A DNA stretch of 64,000 nucleotides from Pseudomonas gozinkensis (GTDB taxonomy: Bacteria; Pseudomonadota; Gammaproteobacteria; Pseudomonadales; Pseudomonadaceae), in NCBI RefSeq assembly GCF_014863585.1, contig NZ_CP062253.1, positions 1,142,501 through 1,206,500 on the forward strand, read 5' to 3'. Every line of letters starts with the position of its first letter. Position 1 is the stretch's first letter. Positions 1 through 8,350 of this stretch are shown here, piece after piece. The notes below the pieces were generated by a model. That model did no database searches, was not told the origin of the DNA, and saw only the letters and a program-made list of their open reading frames with translations. The position numbers and the translations under genes were made by a program.

Positions 1-1556
1 CCGGTGCGCTGGGGGACTCCGGCCTCGCGTATCGCATGGTGCTGGACCACGAAGACGAAGATTACTGGCGCAACTTCGGCACTCACCGTGAATCGTTGAT
101 TGCGCCGTCGATTGCCTGGTACGGCGAGCGCACCAAGTTGCTGTTCGCCTATGAGCACCGCGAATTCCTGACCCCGTTTGATCGTGGCACCCTGATCGAT
201 CCACGCACCAACCATCCGCTGGACATCTCGCGCAACGAGCGTCTCGACGAGAAATTCAACGACATGGAAGGGCGTTCGGACCTCTATCACTTCGAAGCCG
301 ATCACGAGCTCAACGACGACTGGAAAGCCCATTTCGGCTACAGCTGGAACCGCGAAACCTACGACGCCAGCCAGGTTCGCGTAACCGCGATCGACACCAG
401 GAAAGGCACCCTGACCCGCAGCATGGACGGCACCCAGGGCGCGATCAGCACCGACCGTTTCACCACCGCCAGCCTCGAAGGCAAGGTCAACGTGCTGGGC
501 ATGCAGCATGACCTGGTGTTCGGCGTCGACGACGAGTACCGCAAGATCTACCGCGCCGACCTGATCCGCCAGAAAAGCCTGAGCACCTTCAGCTACGTCA
601 ACCCGGTCTACGGCCGCGAAGTCGAAGGCACCACCGTCAGCCCGGCGGACAGTGCACAGACCGATCTGCTGCGCAGCGATTCGGTGTTCCTGCAGGACTC
701 CATCCACCTCAATGACCAGTGGATTCTGGTGGCTGGCGGGCGCTTTCAGGAATACGACCAGTACGCCGGCAAGGGCGTGCCGTTCAAGGCCAACACCGAC
801 AGTAACGGCCAGAAGTGGGTGCCGCGCGCAGGTCTGGTGTATCGCTATACCGACGCGTTGTCGTTCTACGGCAGCTACACCGAATCGTTCAAACCCAACT
901 CGACCATCGCGCCGCTCAGCGGCAGCAGCACCGTGCTCGACGGCAGCATTGCGCCGGAAGAAGCCAAGTCCTGGGAGCTGGGCGCACGCCTCGACATTCC
1001 GGGGCGCGTTACTGGCAATATCGCCCTGTTCGACATCAAGAAACGCAACGTGCTGGTGGCCAACGCCGAAGGCCCGACCACGATTTACAGCGCCGCCGGC
1101 GAAGTGCGTTCCCGTGGCCTGGAAGTGGATCTGACCGGCCAGCTCAGCGACCGCTGGAGCATGATCGGCAGCTACGCCTACACCGACGCCGAGGTCACGG
1201 AAGACCCGGACTACAAAGGCAACAAGCTGCAGAACGTGGCGAAGAATACCGGCTCGCTGTCGGCGGTCTACGACTTCGGCAGCGTGATCGGTGGCGATCA
1301 ACTTCGGGTCGGCGCCGGCGCGCGATATGTCGGTGAGCGAGCGGGTAACGCGGTGAATGATTTCGAGCTGCCGAGCTACACCGTGGCCGATGCGTTCGCC
1401 ACTTACGACACCAGGGTTGAAGGGCAGAAGGTCAAGTTCCAGCTCAACGTGAAGAACCTGTTCGACCGTACTTACTACACCTCGGCGGCCAGCCGGTTCT
1501 TCGTGTCGATGGGCGATTCGCGGCAGATTTCGTTGTCGAGCACGCTGGAGTTCTGA
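1..1556 (+). CDS. TonB-dependent siderophore receptor, C-terminal part (5' end outside window)
   Basis: The reading frame is open from the left edge, so at least the plug domain and signal peptide lie upstream; the first visible Met (position 36) is internal. About 517 residues are seen. They show alternating beta-strand character with typical receptor phrases such as SFYGSYTESFKPN, SWELGARLD, NLFDRTYYTSA, and a terminal Phe (LSSTLEF) as expected for an outer-membrane barrel. By family this imports ferric siderophores using TonB energy. The pattern resembles ferrichrome/hydroxamate-type receptors, but the ligand cannot be read from this part. The stop abuts the stop of the convergent araC-type gene with no spacer. 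Confidence 0.92.
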   Translation, partial: GALGDSGLAYRMVLDHEDEDYWRNFGTHRESLIAPSIAWYGERTKLLFAYEHREFLTPFDRGTLIDPRTNHPLDISRNERLDEKFNDMEGRSDLYHFEADHELNDDWKAHFGYSWNRETYDASQVRVTAIDTRKGTLTRSMDGTQGAISTDRFTTASLEGKVNVLGMQHDLVFGVDDEYRKIYRADLIRQKSLSTFSYVNPVYGREVEGTTVSPADSAQTDLLRSDSVFLQDSIHLNDQWILVAGGRFQEYDQYAGKGVPFKANTDSNGQKWVPRAGLVYRYTDALSFYGSYTESFKPNSTIAPLSGSSTVLDGSIAPEEAKSWELGARLDIPGRVTGNIALFDIKKRNVLVANAEGPTTIYSAAGEVRSRGLEVDLTGQLSDRWSMIGSYAYTDAEVTEDPDYKGNKLQNVAKNTGSLSAVYDFGSVIGGDQLRVGAGARYVGERAGNAVNDFELPSYTVADAFATYDTRVEGQKVKFQLNVKNLFDRTYYTSAASRFFVSMGDSRQISLSSTLEF

Positions 1557-2432
1557 TCAGCGCAAAAACGCCTGGCGATACTCGCCGGGCGTTCCACCCA
1601 GCACCTGACGAAAGCGGTTGGTGAAGTGACTGGCACTGGCAAACCCGCACGCCAGCGCAATCTCGCCCAACGGCAACGCCGTCCCTCGCAACAACTCCCG
1701 GGCCCGGCTCAAACGCCGCGCCAGTACGTACTGATGCGGCGGCAAGCCGAAGCTCACCCGGAACATCCGCGCAAAGTGGTATTCCGACAATGCACACAAC
1801 CCCGCCAGTTGCCCGAGGCTGATCGGCTCGGCCAGTTGGCTGTCGATGAATTCCACCAGTTGCCGACGCTGATGCGGCGCCAGTCCACCCTTGAGACGCA
1901 AGCCCTGTCGCACGCCAACCTGGCTCAGCAGGGTATGGCTGATCAGTTCGTGGGCGAGGCTGCTGGTCAGCAAACGCTCGCCGGGTTCGTCCCAGTTCAG
2001 GGTCAGCAACTGGCGAAACCGTCGGGCCTGTTGCGGATCTTCCAGAAAGGTCTGTTCGCGCAGCTGCATTTCCCGGGGCTCGCGATCCAGCAGCGTGACG
2101 CACCCCAGGGCAAATTGTTCGGCGCTGAAATACAAGTGAGCCAGGCGAATATCACCGTTGATGACCCAACCCGATTCGTGGTCGGCCGGCAGGATGCACA
2201 GTTTGTCCGGGCCGCCCTTGTGGCCGGGTTCGCCGCGACGGAAGGTGCCGGTGCCGCCGGCGATGTAGCAGGAGAGGGTGTGATGGCTCGGCGCTTCGTA
2301 TTCCTGGGCGTCGTGGTGGTTGGTCCACAAAGCTGCAGACAGGCCGTCACCCAACTCGGCGCTGTGCACCAGGCGTGCATTGGGCGAATTGTTGAGGGCT
2401 TGAAAGACTTGCAGGGTATCGATGGCGGCCAT
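1557..2432 (-). CDS. AraC-family transcriptional regulator
   Basis: The protein has 291 aa. An N-terminal cupin-like effector domain (about residues 30-160) precedes a C-terminal double helix-turn-helix (about 190-288). Recognisable AraC phrases are LAGLCALSEYHFARMFR and the second helix IALACGFASASHFTNRFR, followed by GGTPGEYR. The start ATG at 2432 follows a purine-rich GAAGAGA. It is divergent from the EamA transporter gene (139-bp gap), which makes that gene the likeliest target. It ends immediately against the TonB receptor gene, so a role in siderophore uptake is an alternative. The effector is unknown. Confidence 0.9.
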   Translation of the reverse strand: MAAIDTLQVFQALNNSPNARLVHSAELGDGLSAALWTNHHDAQEYEAPSHHTLSCYIAGGTGTFRRGEPGHKGGPDKLCILPADHESGWVINGDIRLAHLYFSAEQFALGCVTLLDREPREMQLREQTFLEDPQQARRFRQLLTLNWDEPGERLLTSSLAHELISHTLLSQVGVRQGLRLKGGLAPHQRRQLVEFIDSQLAEPISLGQLAGLCALSEYHFARMFRVSFGLPPHQYVLARRLSRARELLRGTALPLGEIALACGFASASHFTNRFRQVLGGTPGEYRQAFLR

Positions 2433-2571
2433 GGTCGGTTCTCTTCAACGCCTTGCATCCTACTCCGTAGATTTCGCGCTGCCAGCCTGTGCGCCGACAA
2501 AAGCGCAAGTTTATGCAAGCGAGGATCGAGGGCGCAGGCAGACACTGAAACCCAATCAAGGAGTGTCTGCC

Positions 2572-3474
2572 ATGAATCTGTCGTTGTATTTGTTGACCGT
2601 GCTGATCTGGGGCACCACCTGGATAGCCCTGAAATGGCAACTGGGCGTGGTGGCGATTCCTGTGTCGATCGTCTATCGCTTCGGCCTCGCCGCGCTGGTG
2701 TTGTTTGCGCTGTTGTTGCTCAGCCGTCGCCTGCAACCGATGAACCGGCGCGGGCATCTGATCTGCGTGGCGCAGGGCTTGTGTCTGTTCTGCGTCAACT
2801 TCATGTGTTTCCTGACCGCCAGCCAATGGATCCCCAGTGGTCTGGTGGCGGTGGTGTTTTCCACCGCGACCTTGTGGAACGCGCTGAATGCGCGGGTGTT
2901 CTTCGGCCAGCGTATCGCACGCAATGTGTTGATGGGCGGGGCGCTGGGGCTGTGCGGTCTGGGCCTGTTGTTCTGGCCGGAGCTGGCAGGTCATCACGCG
3001 AGTCCGCAAACCCTGCTCGGCCTGGGGCTGGCACTCTGCGGCACCCTGTGTTTCTCGGCAGGCAACATGTTGTCGAGCCTGCAACAGAAGGCCGGTCTCA
3101 AACCACTGACCACCAATGCCTGGGGGATGGCCTACGGAGCGGCGATGTTGTCGGTGTGGTGTCTGGTCAAAGGCATTCCATTCGAGATGGAGTGGACGTC
3201 ACGCTACATCGGTGCGTTGCTGTATCTGGTGATTCCGGGGTCGGTGATCGGTTTCACGGCGTATCTGACACTGGTCGGCCGGATGGGCCCGGAGCGCGCT
3301 GCTTACTGCACGGTGCTGTTCCCGGTGGTGGCGCTGAACGTCTCGGCCTTTGCCGAGGGTTATCAGTGGACGGCGCCGGCCTTGGCGGGGCTGGTACTGG
3401 TGATGCTGGGGAATGTGCTGGTGTTTCGTAAACCCGCAGTTGCGGTTATCCCGAAGCATGGAAAGTTGGCCTGA
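2572..3474 (+). CDS. EamA (DMT superfamily) transporter
   Basis: The protein has 300 aa and ten predicted membrane segments arranged as two EamA repeats, starting LTVLIWGTTWIALKW. This is typical of drug/metabolite exporters of the inner membrane. The start at 2572 was chosen because AAGGAG (2558-2563) lies 8 nt upstream; the longer open frame reaching back to 2422 would run into the araC promoter and has no ribosome-binding site. It is divergent from the AraC-family gene, which may control it. The substrate is unknown; amino acids or small metabolites are typical for the family. Confidence 0.9.
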   Translation: MNLSLYLLTVLIWGTTWIALKWQLGVVAIPVSIVYRFGLAALVLFALLLLSRRLQPMNRRGHLICVAQGLCLFCVNFMCFLTASQWIPSGLVAVVFSTATLWNALNARVFFGQRIARNVLMGGALGLCGLGLLFWPELAGHHASPQTLLGLGLALCGTLCFSAGNMLSSLQQKAGLKPLTTNAWGMAYGAAMLSVWCLVKGIPFEMEWTSRYIGALLYLVIPGSVIGFTAYLTLVGRMGPERAAYCTVLFPVVALNVSAFAEGYQWTAPALAGLVLVMLGNVLVFRKPAVAVIPKHGKLA

Positions 3475-3489
3475 AATTAATTGAGTGTT

Positions 3490-3517
3490 GAGCGTTGATT
3501 ATTCAGCGCTCGTTTTT
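3490..3517 (+). terminator. Rho-independent terminator of the EamA gene
   Basis: The arms GAGCGTTGA and TCAGCGCTC (one G-U wobble) close a TTAT loop. They are followed by CG and five T at 3513-3517. The hairpin sits 15 nt after the EamA stop and overlaps the 3' end of the convergent DUF2165 gene. Confidence 0.7.
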
Positions 3518-4012
3518 CAATGTTATGAAGATCAGTACCGGCAACATGAAGTCGACAATGTGTCGTGCCCAGTCCTTGGCGTTCCATACTTGTGAAGTGT
3601 CCATGTCGAACCATTCAACACCGATGCTCTGCAGGCAAACGTAATAGGTGAAGATTGCGATCAACAAGCCAATGATCGAATATCTTTTTGCCTCGTGAAA
3701 GGCTGCGGCGGATTCGTTTATTTTTCGATAGAGATAATAAGTCCCCAACAGGCAATAGGCAGTATAGATCGCTTCCGTCGTGATGATGAACCAATAGATC
3801 CGGTGGTGCATCATGGGCGATTCGATCGCCCTGTAACGTATGTTCTCGTTGATTTGAGTCGTATCCATACTCAGGATGTGTCCGACGTACTCATAGTTTG
3901 CCGAGTAGTCCGTCAAGTTTCCGTACATCACCAGCAGGCCAAAAAAGCTGATATAGGCCATCAGGCAGACTTTGCTGTAACGGATTAATTGATCGGTATT
4001 GGAAATTCTCAA
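3503..4012 (-). CDS. DUF2165 family small integral membrane protein
   Basis: The protein has 169 aa. It has four hydrophobic segments (about residues 13-30, 72-95, 109-128, 147-163) and the phrases GNLTDYSANYEYV, SMDTT and RYRAI, which are characteristic of DUF2165 proteins. The function of this family is not known. The gene stands alone and converges on the EamA gene. The coding sequence is noticeably more AT-rich than its neighbours and uses codons that are rarer in Pseudomonas, which may indicate acquisition from elsewhere. Confidence 0.85.
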   Translation of the reverse strand: MRISNTDQLIRYSKVCLMAYISFFGLLVMYGNLTDYSANYEYVGHILSMDTTQINENIRYRAIESPMMHHRIYWFIITTEAIYTAYCLLGTYYLYRKINESAAAFHEAKRYSIIGLLIAIFTYYVCLQSIGVEWFDMDTSQVWNAKDWARHIVDFMLPVLIFITLKNER

Positions 4013-4129
4013 GGTGGCTATTCTCCGGGGTGCTTATTGTTATGTTGGATAAGTCCGGAAAGTTTATAGCGGTATGGTTTGTTTAGTTGGTGTGTTGGTT
4101 TTCAAAGTATGTATTGGCTGGATATTGAA

Positions 4130-4165
4130 CGGGCAAGCACTTTGCAGTACTTGCCCGATTTTTTT
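4130..4165. terminator. Hairpin with T7 tract after the 2-hydroxyacid dehydrogenase gene
   Basis: Perfect 8-bp arms CGGGCAAG and CTTGCCCG (with a further ACT/AGT pairing in the loop) are followed on the plus strand by A and seven T at 4159-4165. As a canonical terminator it would act on plus-strand transcripts, yet the only adjacent gene ends here on the minus strand. There the A-tract is upstream and no U-tract follows, so its effect on that gene is uncertain. Confidence 0.5.
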
Positions 4166-5144
4166 ATCCGCGCCAGACCTGCGGATTCACCAGGTCCTGC
4201 GGACGCTCGCCGAGCAGGGCGCTACGCAGGTTGGCCAAGGCACGATTGGCCATGGCTTCGCGGGTTTCGTGGGTCGCGGAGCCGATGTGCGGCAGGGTCA
4301 CGGCGTTTTTCAGCTGGAACAGCGGTGACTCGGCCAGCGGTTCCTTCTCGTAGACGTCCAGACCTGCACCGCGAATCCGGTTGTTCTGCAATGCCTCGAT
4401 CAGTGCCGGCTCGTCGACCACGGGGCCGCGGGAGATGTTCACCAGAATTGCGTCCGGTTTCATCAGCGCCAGTTCGCGGTGGCTGATCAGGTGGCGGGTC
4501 TTGTCGCTGAGCGGCACTACCAGACAAACGAAGTCGGCTTCGGCCAGCAGTTGGTCAAGGCTGCGAAATTGCGCGCCGAGTTCCTGCTCCAGTCCGGTCT
4601 TGCGGCTGTTGCCGCTGTAGAGGATCGGCATGTTGAAACCAAAGCGGCCGCGACGGGCGACAGCGGCGCCGATGTTGCCCATGCCGACGATGCCCAGGGT
4701 CTTGCCGTGTACGTCGCAACCGAACAGCGGTGCGCCGACGCTGGCCTGCCATTGGCCGGCCTTTGTCCAGGCGTCCAGTTCGGCGACGCGGCGGGCGCTG
4801 CTCATGATCAGGGCAAAGGCCAGGTCCGCGGTGCTTTCGGTCAGGACGTCCGGGGTGTTGGTGAGCATGATTCCGCGTTCGTTGAAGTAGGCGAGATCGT
4901 AGTTGTCGTAGCCGACCGAGACGCTGGAGACCACTTCGAGTCTGGTGGCGGTTTCCAGTTGGGCCTTGCCGAGTTTGCGACCGACGCCGATCAGGCCGTG
5001 GGCGTGGGGCAGGGCTTCGTTGAACTGGGCGTTGATGTCGCCGTTTTTCGGGTTGGGGACGATGACGTCGAAGTCCTGTTGCAGGCGTTCGATCATGGGC
5101 GGGGTGATGCGGCTGAAGGCCAGGACTGTTTTTTTCATTGGCAT
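4164..5144 (-). CDS. D-isomer-specific 2-hydroxyacid dehydrogenase (glyoxylate/2-ketogluconate reductase type)
   Basis: The protein has 326 aa from the chosen ATG (5144, MPMKK; MKK at 5138 is equally possible, and no strong ribosome-binding site decides). It is an NAD(P)-dependent oxidoreductase. The Rossmann motif GIVGMGNIGAAVARRG and the catalytic triad contexts (Arg in NISRGPVVDE, Glu in DVYEKEPLAE, His in LPHIGSATHE) are all present. Family members reduce glyoxylate, hydroxypyruvate or 2-ketogluconate. The sequence is closest in style to GhrB/TkrA/KguD, but no ketogluconate genes are nearby, so the substrate remains open. It is a single-gene unit. Confidence 0.88.
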   Translation of the reverse strand: MPMKKTVLAFSRITPPMIERLQQDFDVIVPNPKNGDINAQFNEALPHAHGLIGVGRKLGKAQLETATRLEVVSSVSVGYDNYDLAYFNERGIMLTNTPDVLTESTADLAFALIMSSARRVAELDAWTKAGQWQASVGAPLFGCDVHGKTLGIVGMGNIGAAVARRGRFGFNMPILYSGNSRKTGLEQELGAQFRSLDQLLAEADFVCLVVPLSDKTRHLISHRELALMKPDAILVNISRGPVVDEPALIEALQNNRIRGAGLDVYEKEPLAESPLFQLKNAVTLPHIGSATHETREAMANRALANLRSALLGERPQDLVNPQVWRG

Positions 5145-5240
5145 TGGGCTCGGCTGGGCGGCTGATGTGATTGCCAAGCAAGCTAACATTTTCTGTTTGG
5201 GGTTGTCTTGGCGGCCTCTGGGCCGACCAGGTTCTTGGGG

Positions 5241-5297
5241 TTTTGGGTGAATATCCGTTGCTGCGGTAACGGCTGCTTATGGTTCCGCTTTTACAGC
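5241..5297. repeat. Left part of a dispersed Pseudomonas intergenic repeat, interrupted by the IS element
   Basis: The segment begins TTTTGGGTGAATATCCGTTG and ends with GCTTTTACAGC. I recognise it as the start of a repeat common between genes of the P. fluorescens group. Joined to 6729 onward after removing the insertion and one duplicate of the 11-bp target, it reads continuously. The rest of the 5145-5356 gap holds no gene. Confidence 0.6.
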
Positions 5298-6717
5298 CAT
5301 CCCTTTCAAGGTCTTAGGTAAAATCCCCTGAAGTTTCTATCAGGGATACCCGAACGATGTGGGCCGATGTTTTAGCGCGTTTCGAGAAAAAAGCACCTGC
5401 CAGCGTTATGGCCAAATTGGCGCTGGAGCAAGCTATTGCCCCTGAGTGGGTCGATCAGGTCTTCGAAGAGCATCGGCAACGGCAGTATTCTCGTGAGCTA
5501 CTGTTCTCGACCATCATCAAGCTGATGTCCCTTGTTTCATTGGGCTTGAAGCCATCCCTGCACGCTGCGGCGCGGCAACTGGAAGATCTTCCTGTCAGCC
5601 TGGCGGCCCTCTACGACAAGATCAGTCGTACCGAGCCAGCTCTGTTGCGCGCCCTGGTCACGGGCTGTGCACAGCGCCTGGCTCCAACGATCAGGGAGTT
5701 GGGTTGCACGGCGATGCTGCCGGGTTGGCAGGTTCGGGTGGTGGACGGTAATCACTTGGCATCCACTGAGAAACGACTCGGGGCTTTACGCCACGAGCGA
5801 GGCGCCGCTCGGCCCGGTTTTTCGGTGGTTGTCTACGATCCCGACCTGGATCAGGTCATCGACCTGCAGGCGTGTGAGGATGCCTACGCAAGCGAGCGTG
5901 TTTGCGTGTTGCCTCTCTTGGCCGATGCCGAGTCGGGCCAAGTGTGGCTGGCTGATCGACTCTATTGCACGCTCCCGGTTATGGAGGCTTGCGAACAGGT
6001 CAAAACCTCCTTTGTCATTCGCCAACAAGCCAAGCATCCACGCTTGATTCAGGAGGGGCAGTGGCAAGAACCAGTGCCTGTGAGTACGGGCACTGTGCGT
6101 GAGCAGATTATTCAGGTCAGAGGCGGTTACCAGTGTCGGCGTGTCGAACTGACGCTTCACTCGCCAACGGACTCGGGTGACAGCAGCTTGATGTTCTGGA
6201 GCAATCTGCCTGACAGCGTCAGCGCGCAGCAGATCGCGGAACTCTATCGCCGCCGCTGGAGCATTGAAGGCATGTTCCAGCGACTGGAAGCAATCCTGGA
6301 AAGTGAAATCGAAACCCTTGGTAGCCCAAAGGCTGCCCTGCTCGGGTTTGCTACTGCGGTTTTGGCCTACAACGTCCTGGCCGTACTCAAGCGAAGCGTC
6401 GAGCAAGCCCATCAGGCTTCCCAGCCTGAGGGCTGGGAAGCCTCAACCTATCACTTGGCGGTTCAGGTCCGCAGTGGCTATGAAGGTCTGCAAATTGCGC
6501 TGCCCTCGGAATGCTTTCCCGTCGTACCTCTGGAAAAACTGGCCCAGCGCTTGTTGGAACTGGCCAGAAACATCCAGCCAAAACAAGTTGCCAAAAGTCC
6601 CCGGGGCCCCAAGGTGCCCAAACCCAAAACATGGGTGCAAGGCGCTGCGGTGCATGCGCATGTTTCAACGGACCGGGTAATCAAGGCCGCCAAAACGAAA
6701 AGACCTTGAAAGGGATG
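5298..6717 (+). mobile_element. Intact IS4-family insertion sequence, 1420 bp
   Basis: The element is bounded by perfect 18-bp terminal inverted repeats (CATCCCTTTCAAGGTCTT at 5298-5315 and its complement at 6700-6717). These begin with CAT and end with ATG, a terminus seen in IS4-family groups. It is flanked by an 11-bp direct repeat GCTTTTACAGC (5287-5297 and 6718-6728), the target duplication, within the 10-13 bp usual for this family. A single transposase gene fills it and stops inside the right inverted repeat. Ends, target duplication and ORF are all intact, so the insertion looks recent and potentially mobile. Confidence 0.93.
5357..6709 (+). CDS. IS4-family transposase
   Basis: The protein has 450 aa, a normal length for the family. 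It is a DDE transposase. The first Asp is in RVVDGNHLAS (about residue 131), the second in WLADRLYC (about 200), and the Glu in the YRRRWSIEGMFQRLE block (about 297-311), which matches the Y-(2)R-(3)E signature region of IS4 enzymes. The N-terminal third is helical and probably binds the inverted repeats; the C-terminus is basic (PRGPKVPKPK). The frame is uninterrupted. Confidence 0.93.
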   Translation: MWADVLARFEKKAPASVMAKLALEQAIAPEWVDQVFEEHRQRQYSRELLFSTIIKLMSLVSLGLKPSLHAAARQLEDLPVSLAALYDKISRTEPALLRALVTGCAQRLAPTIRELGCTAMLPGWQVRVVDGNHLASTEKRLGALRHERGAARPGFSVVVYDPDLDQVIDLQACEDAYASERVCVLPLLADAESGQVWLADRLYCTLPVMEACEQVKTSFVIRQQAKHPRLIQEGQWQEPVPVSTGTVREQIIQVRGGYQCRRVELTLHSPTDSGDSSLMFWSNLPDSVSAQQIAELYRRRWSIEGMFQRLEAILESEIETLGSPKAALLGFATAVLAYNVLAVLKRSVEQAHQASQPEGWEASTYHLAVQVRSGYEGLQIALPSECFPVVPLEKLAQRLLELARNIQPKQVAKSPRGPKVPKPKTWVQGAAVHAHVSTDRVIKAAKTKRP

Positions 6718-7190
6718 GCTTTTACAGCGGGTCACTTTGGCAAACGCCCCAAAGTAACCAAAGGTCTTGGGCCCCGGCGTTCGGCACCTCGCTTTGGCTC
6801 GGTGTTCCTTCGTTCCGGAATTCATCCGGGGGCATCGCCTACGGTTTGCTTCGCTGCACCTCCTCTCGATGCATGCGGCTGCGCCGCACGGTCGCTGCGC
6901 TCCCACCCCCGGATGAATCCCTCCACTCAGCCTGCCGAAGGGGCCGGCACGTCAAGAGCGGTACTCGAGCTAACGCTCATCGTGGTGAGTGGTGGGAAGC
7001 GAACAGCGAACAGCGAGTGCGGGCTGGCTTTTGATCGTTCCCACGCTCCGCGTGGGAATGCAGCCCGGGACGCTCTGCGTCCCAATCGATCTGCCAGTGA
7101 CGATGGCATTCGCTGGCAAGTCCGTTCAGTCAGGGCGACTCTGAGGGGGCGGGATAACGTTGTACTCCGACGTTATCCAGCACTCGGTTC
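6718..7190. repeat. Right part of the interrupted intergenic repeat plus adjoining repeat modules
   Basis: This 490-bp gap holds no convincing gene. From 6718 to about 6970 it continues the dispersed repeat split by the IS (GGTCACTTTGGCAAACGCCC and onward). At 7039-7057 lies a perfect hairpin TCCCACGC-TCC-GCGTGGGA, and at 7067-7083 a second, GGGACGC-TCT-GCGTCCC; together these form another repeat common in fluorescent pseudomonads. At 7152-7178 a third inverted repeat GGATAACGT...ACGTTATCC encloses 9 nt. Open frames through this area are low-complexity translations of repeat DNA. Confidence 0.65.
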
Positions 7191-7199
7191 ACGCCAAAC

Positions 7200-8168
7200 T
7201 CAATTCGCTACCCGCACCCCCGCCAGGCTCCCACTCATCTCATAAGCCGCCAACTCCGCCTGATGCCCCGCCAATATCTCTGGCAACGATCCACGCAGGT
7301 ATTCAACCCAGGTCTTGATCTTCGCATCCAGATATTGCCGCGACGGGTAGATCGCGTACAGGTTCAGTTCCTGCGATCGGTAGTTCGGCATCACCCGTAC
7401 CAGCGAGCCGTTGCGCAGGGCTTCGATGGCGGCGTACACCGGCAACACGCCGACGCCCATGCCGCTGATGATCGCGGTTTTCATCGCGTCGGCGGAGTTC
7501 ACCAGGAAGGGCGAGCTGTTGATGGTGACCATTTCCTGGCCGTCAGGGCCGTCGAAGGCCCATTTTTCCAGGGGGATCACCGGGCTCACCAGGCGCAGGC
7601 AAGCGTGGTTCAGCAGGTCGCTGGGTTTTTGTGCGCAGCCGTTGGCTTTTACGTAGGCCGGGGAGGCGCAGACGATGCTGTAGGTGATGCCCAGGCGTTG
7701 CGAGACGAAGCCCGAGTCCGGCAGTTCGCGGGCCAGGACGATGGAGACGTCGTAGCCTTCGTCGAGCAGGTCCGGCACGCGGTTGGCCATGGTCAGGTCG
7801 AAGGTCACGTCCGGGTGGGTCTTGCGGTAGCGGGCGATGGCGTCGATCACGAAGTGCTGGCCGATGCCGGTCATGGTGTGGACTTTCAATTGTCCGGCCG
7901 GGCGGGCGTGGGCCTCGCTGGCTTCGGCTTCGGCCTCTTCGACGTAGGCAAGGATCTGCTCGCAGCGCAGCAGGTAGCGCTTGCCGGCTTCGGTGAGGGC
8001 GATGCGTCGGGTCGTGCGGTTCAGCAGTCGGGTTTGCAGGTGGGCCTCAAGGTTGGAGACCGCGCGCGAGACGTTGGCGGTGGTGGTGTCGAGTTGCACG
8101 GCGGCGGCAGTGAAGCTGCCCGCTTCGGCCACACAACTGAAGGCGCGCATGTTTTGCAAAGTGTCCAT
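7200..8168 (-). CDS. LysR-family transcriptional regulator of the divergent efflux operon
   Basis: The protein has 322 aa. The N-terminal winged helix-turn-helix (residues 1-60) contains AEAGSFTAAAVQLDTTTANV and the typical LNRTTRRIALTEAGKRYL. A periplasmic-binding-protein-like effector domain follows (about 90-300). It is divergent from the four-gene efflux operon at 8351 (182-bp gap), the arrangement of AaeR/LysR-type regulators that sense aromatic acids or drugs and activate the export genes. The inducer is unknown. Confidence 0.9.
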   Translation of the reverse strand: MDTLQNMRAFSCVAEAGSFTAAAVQLDTTTANVSRAVSNLEAHLQTRLLNRTTRRIALTEAGKRYLLRCEQILAYVEEAEAEASEAHARPAGQLKVHTMTGIGQHFVIDAIARYRKTHPDVTFDLTMANRVPDLLDEGYDVSIVLARELPDSGFVSQRLGITYSIVCASPAYVKANGCAQKPSDLLNHACLRLVSPVIPLEKWAFDGPDGQEMVTINSSPFLVNSADAMKTAIISGMGVGVLPVYAAIEALRNGSLVRVMPNYRSQELNLYAIYPSRQYLDAKIKTWVEYLRGSLPEILAGHQAELAAYEMSGSLAGVRVAN

Positions 8169-8350
8169 GGGGTGCTCTCAAGGGAGATGGCAAATTGTGA
8201 CACGAAGTTTCAGGGGCTGAGACCCCCGACCAAGGGATTATCTCGTTAACGGTAACAAAGATTCACAGGATTCCCAGCTTATCGCCGTAATGGCGCCCCC
8301 CTAGAATTGCGCCCACCTCGAAACATCTCCCACCTCAGGAATTCGCAGCA

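Noticed and set aside
5357..6709. A degraded transposase pseudogene
   Set aside because: The frame is uninterrupted, the catalytic residues are recognisable and both ends plus the target duplication are intact.
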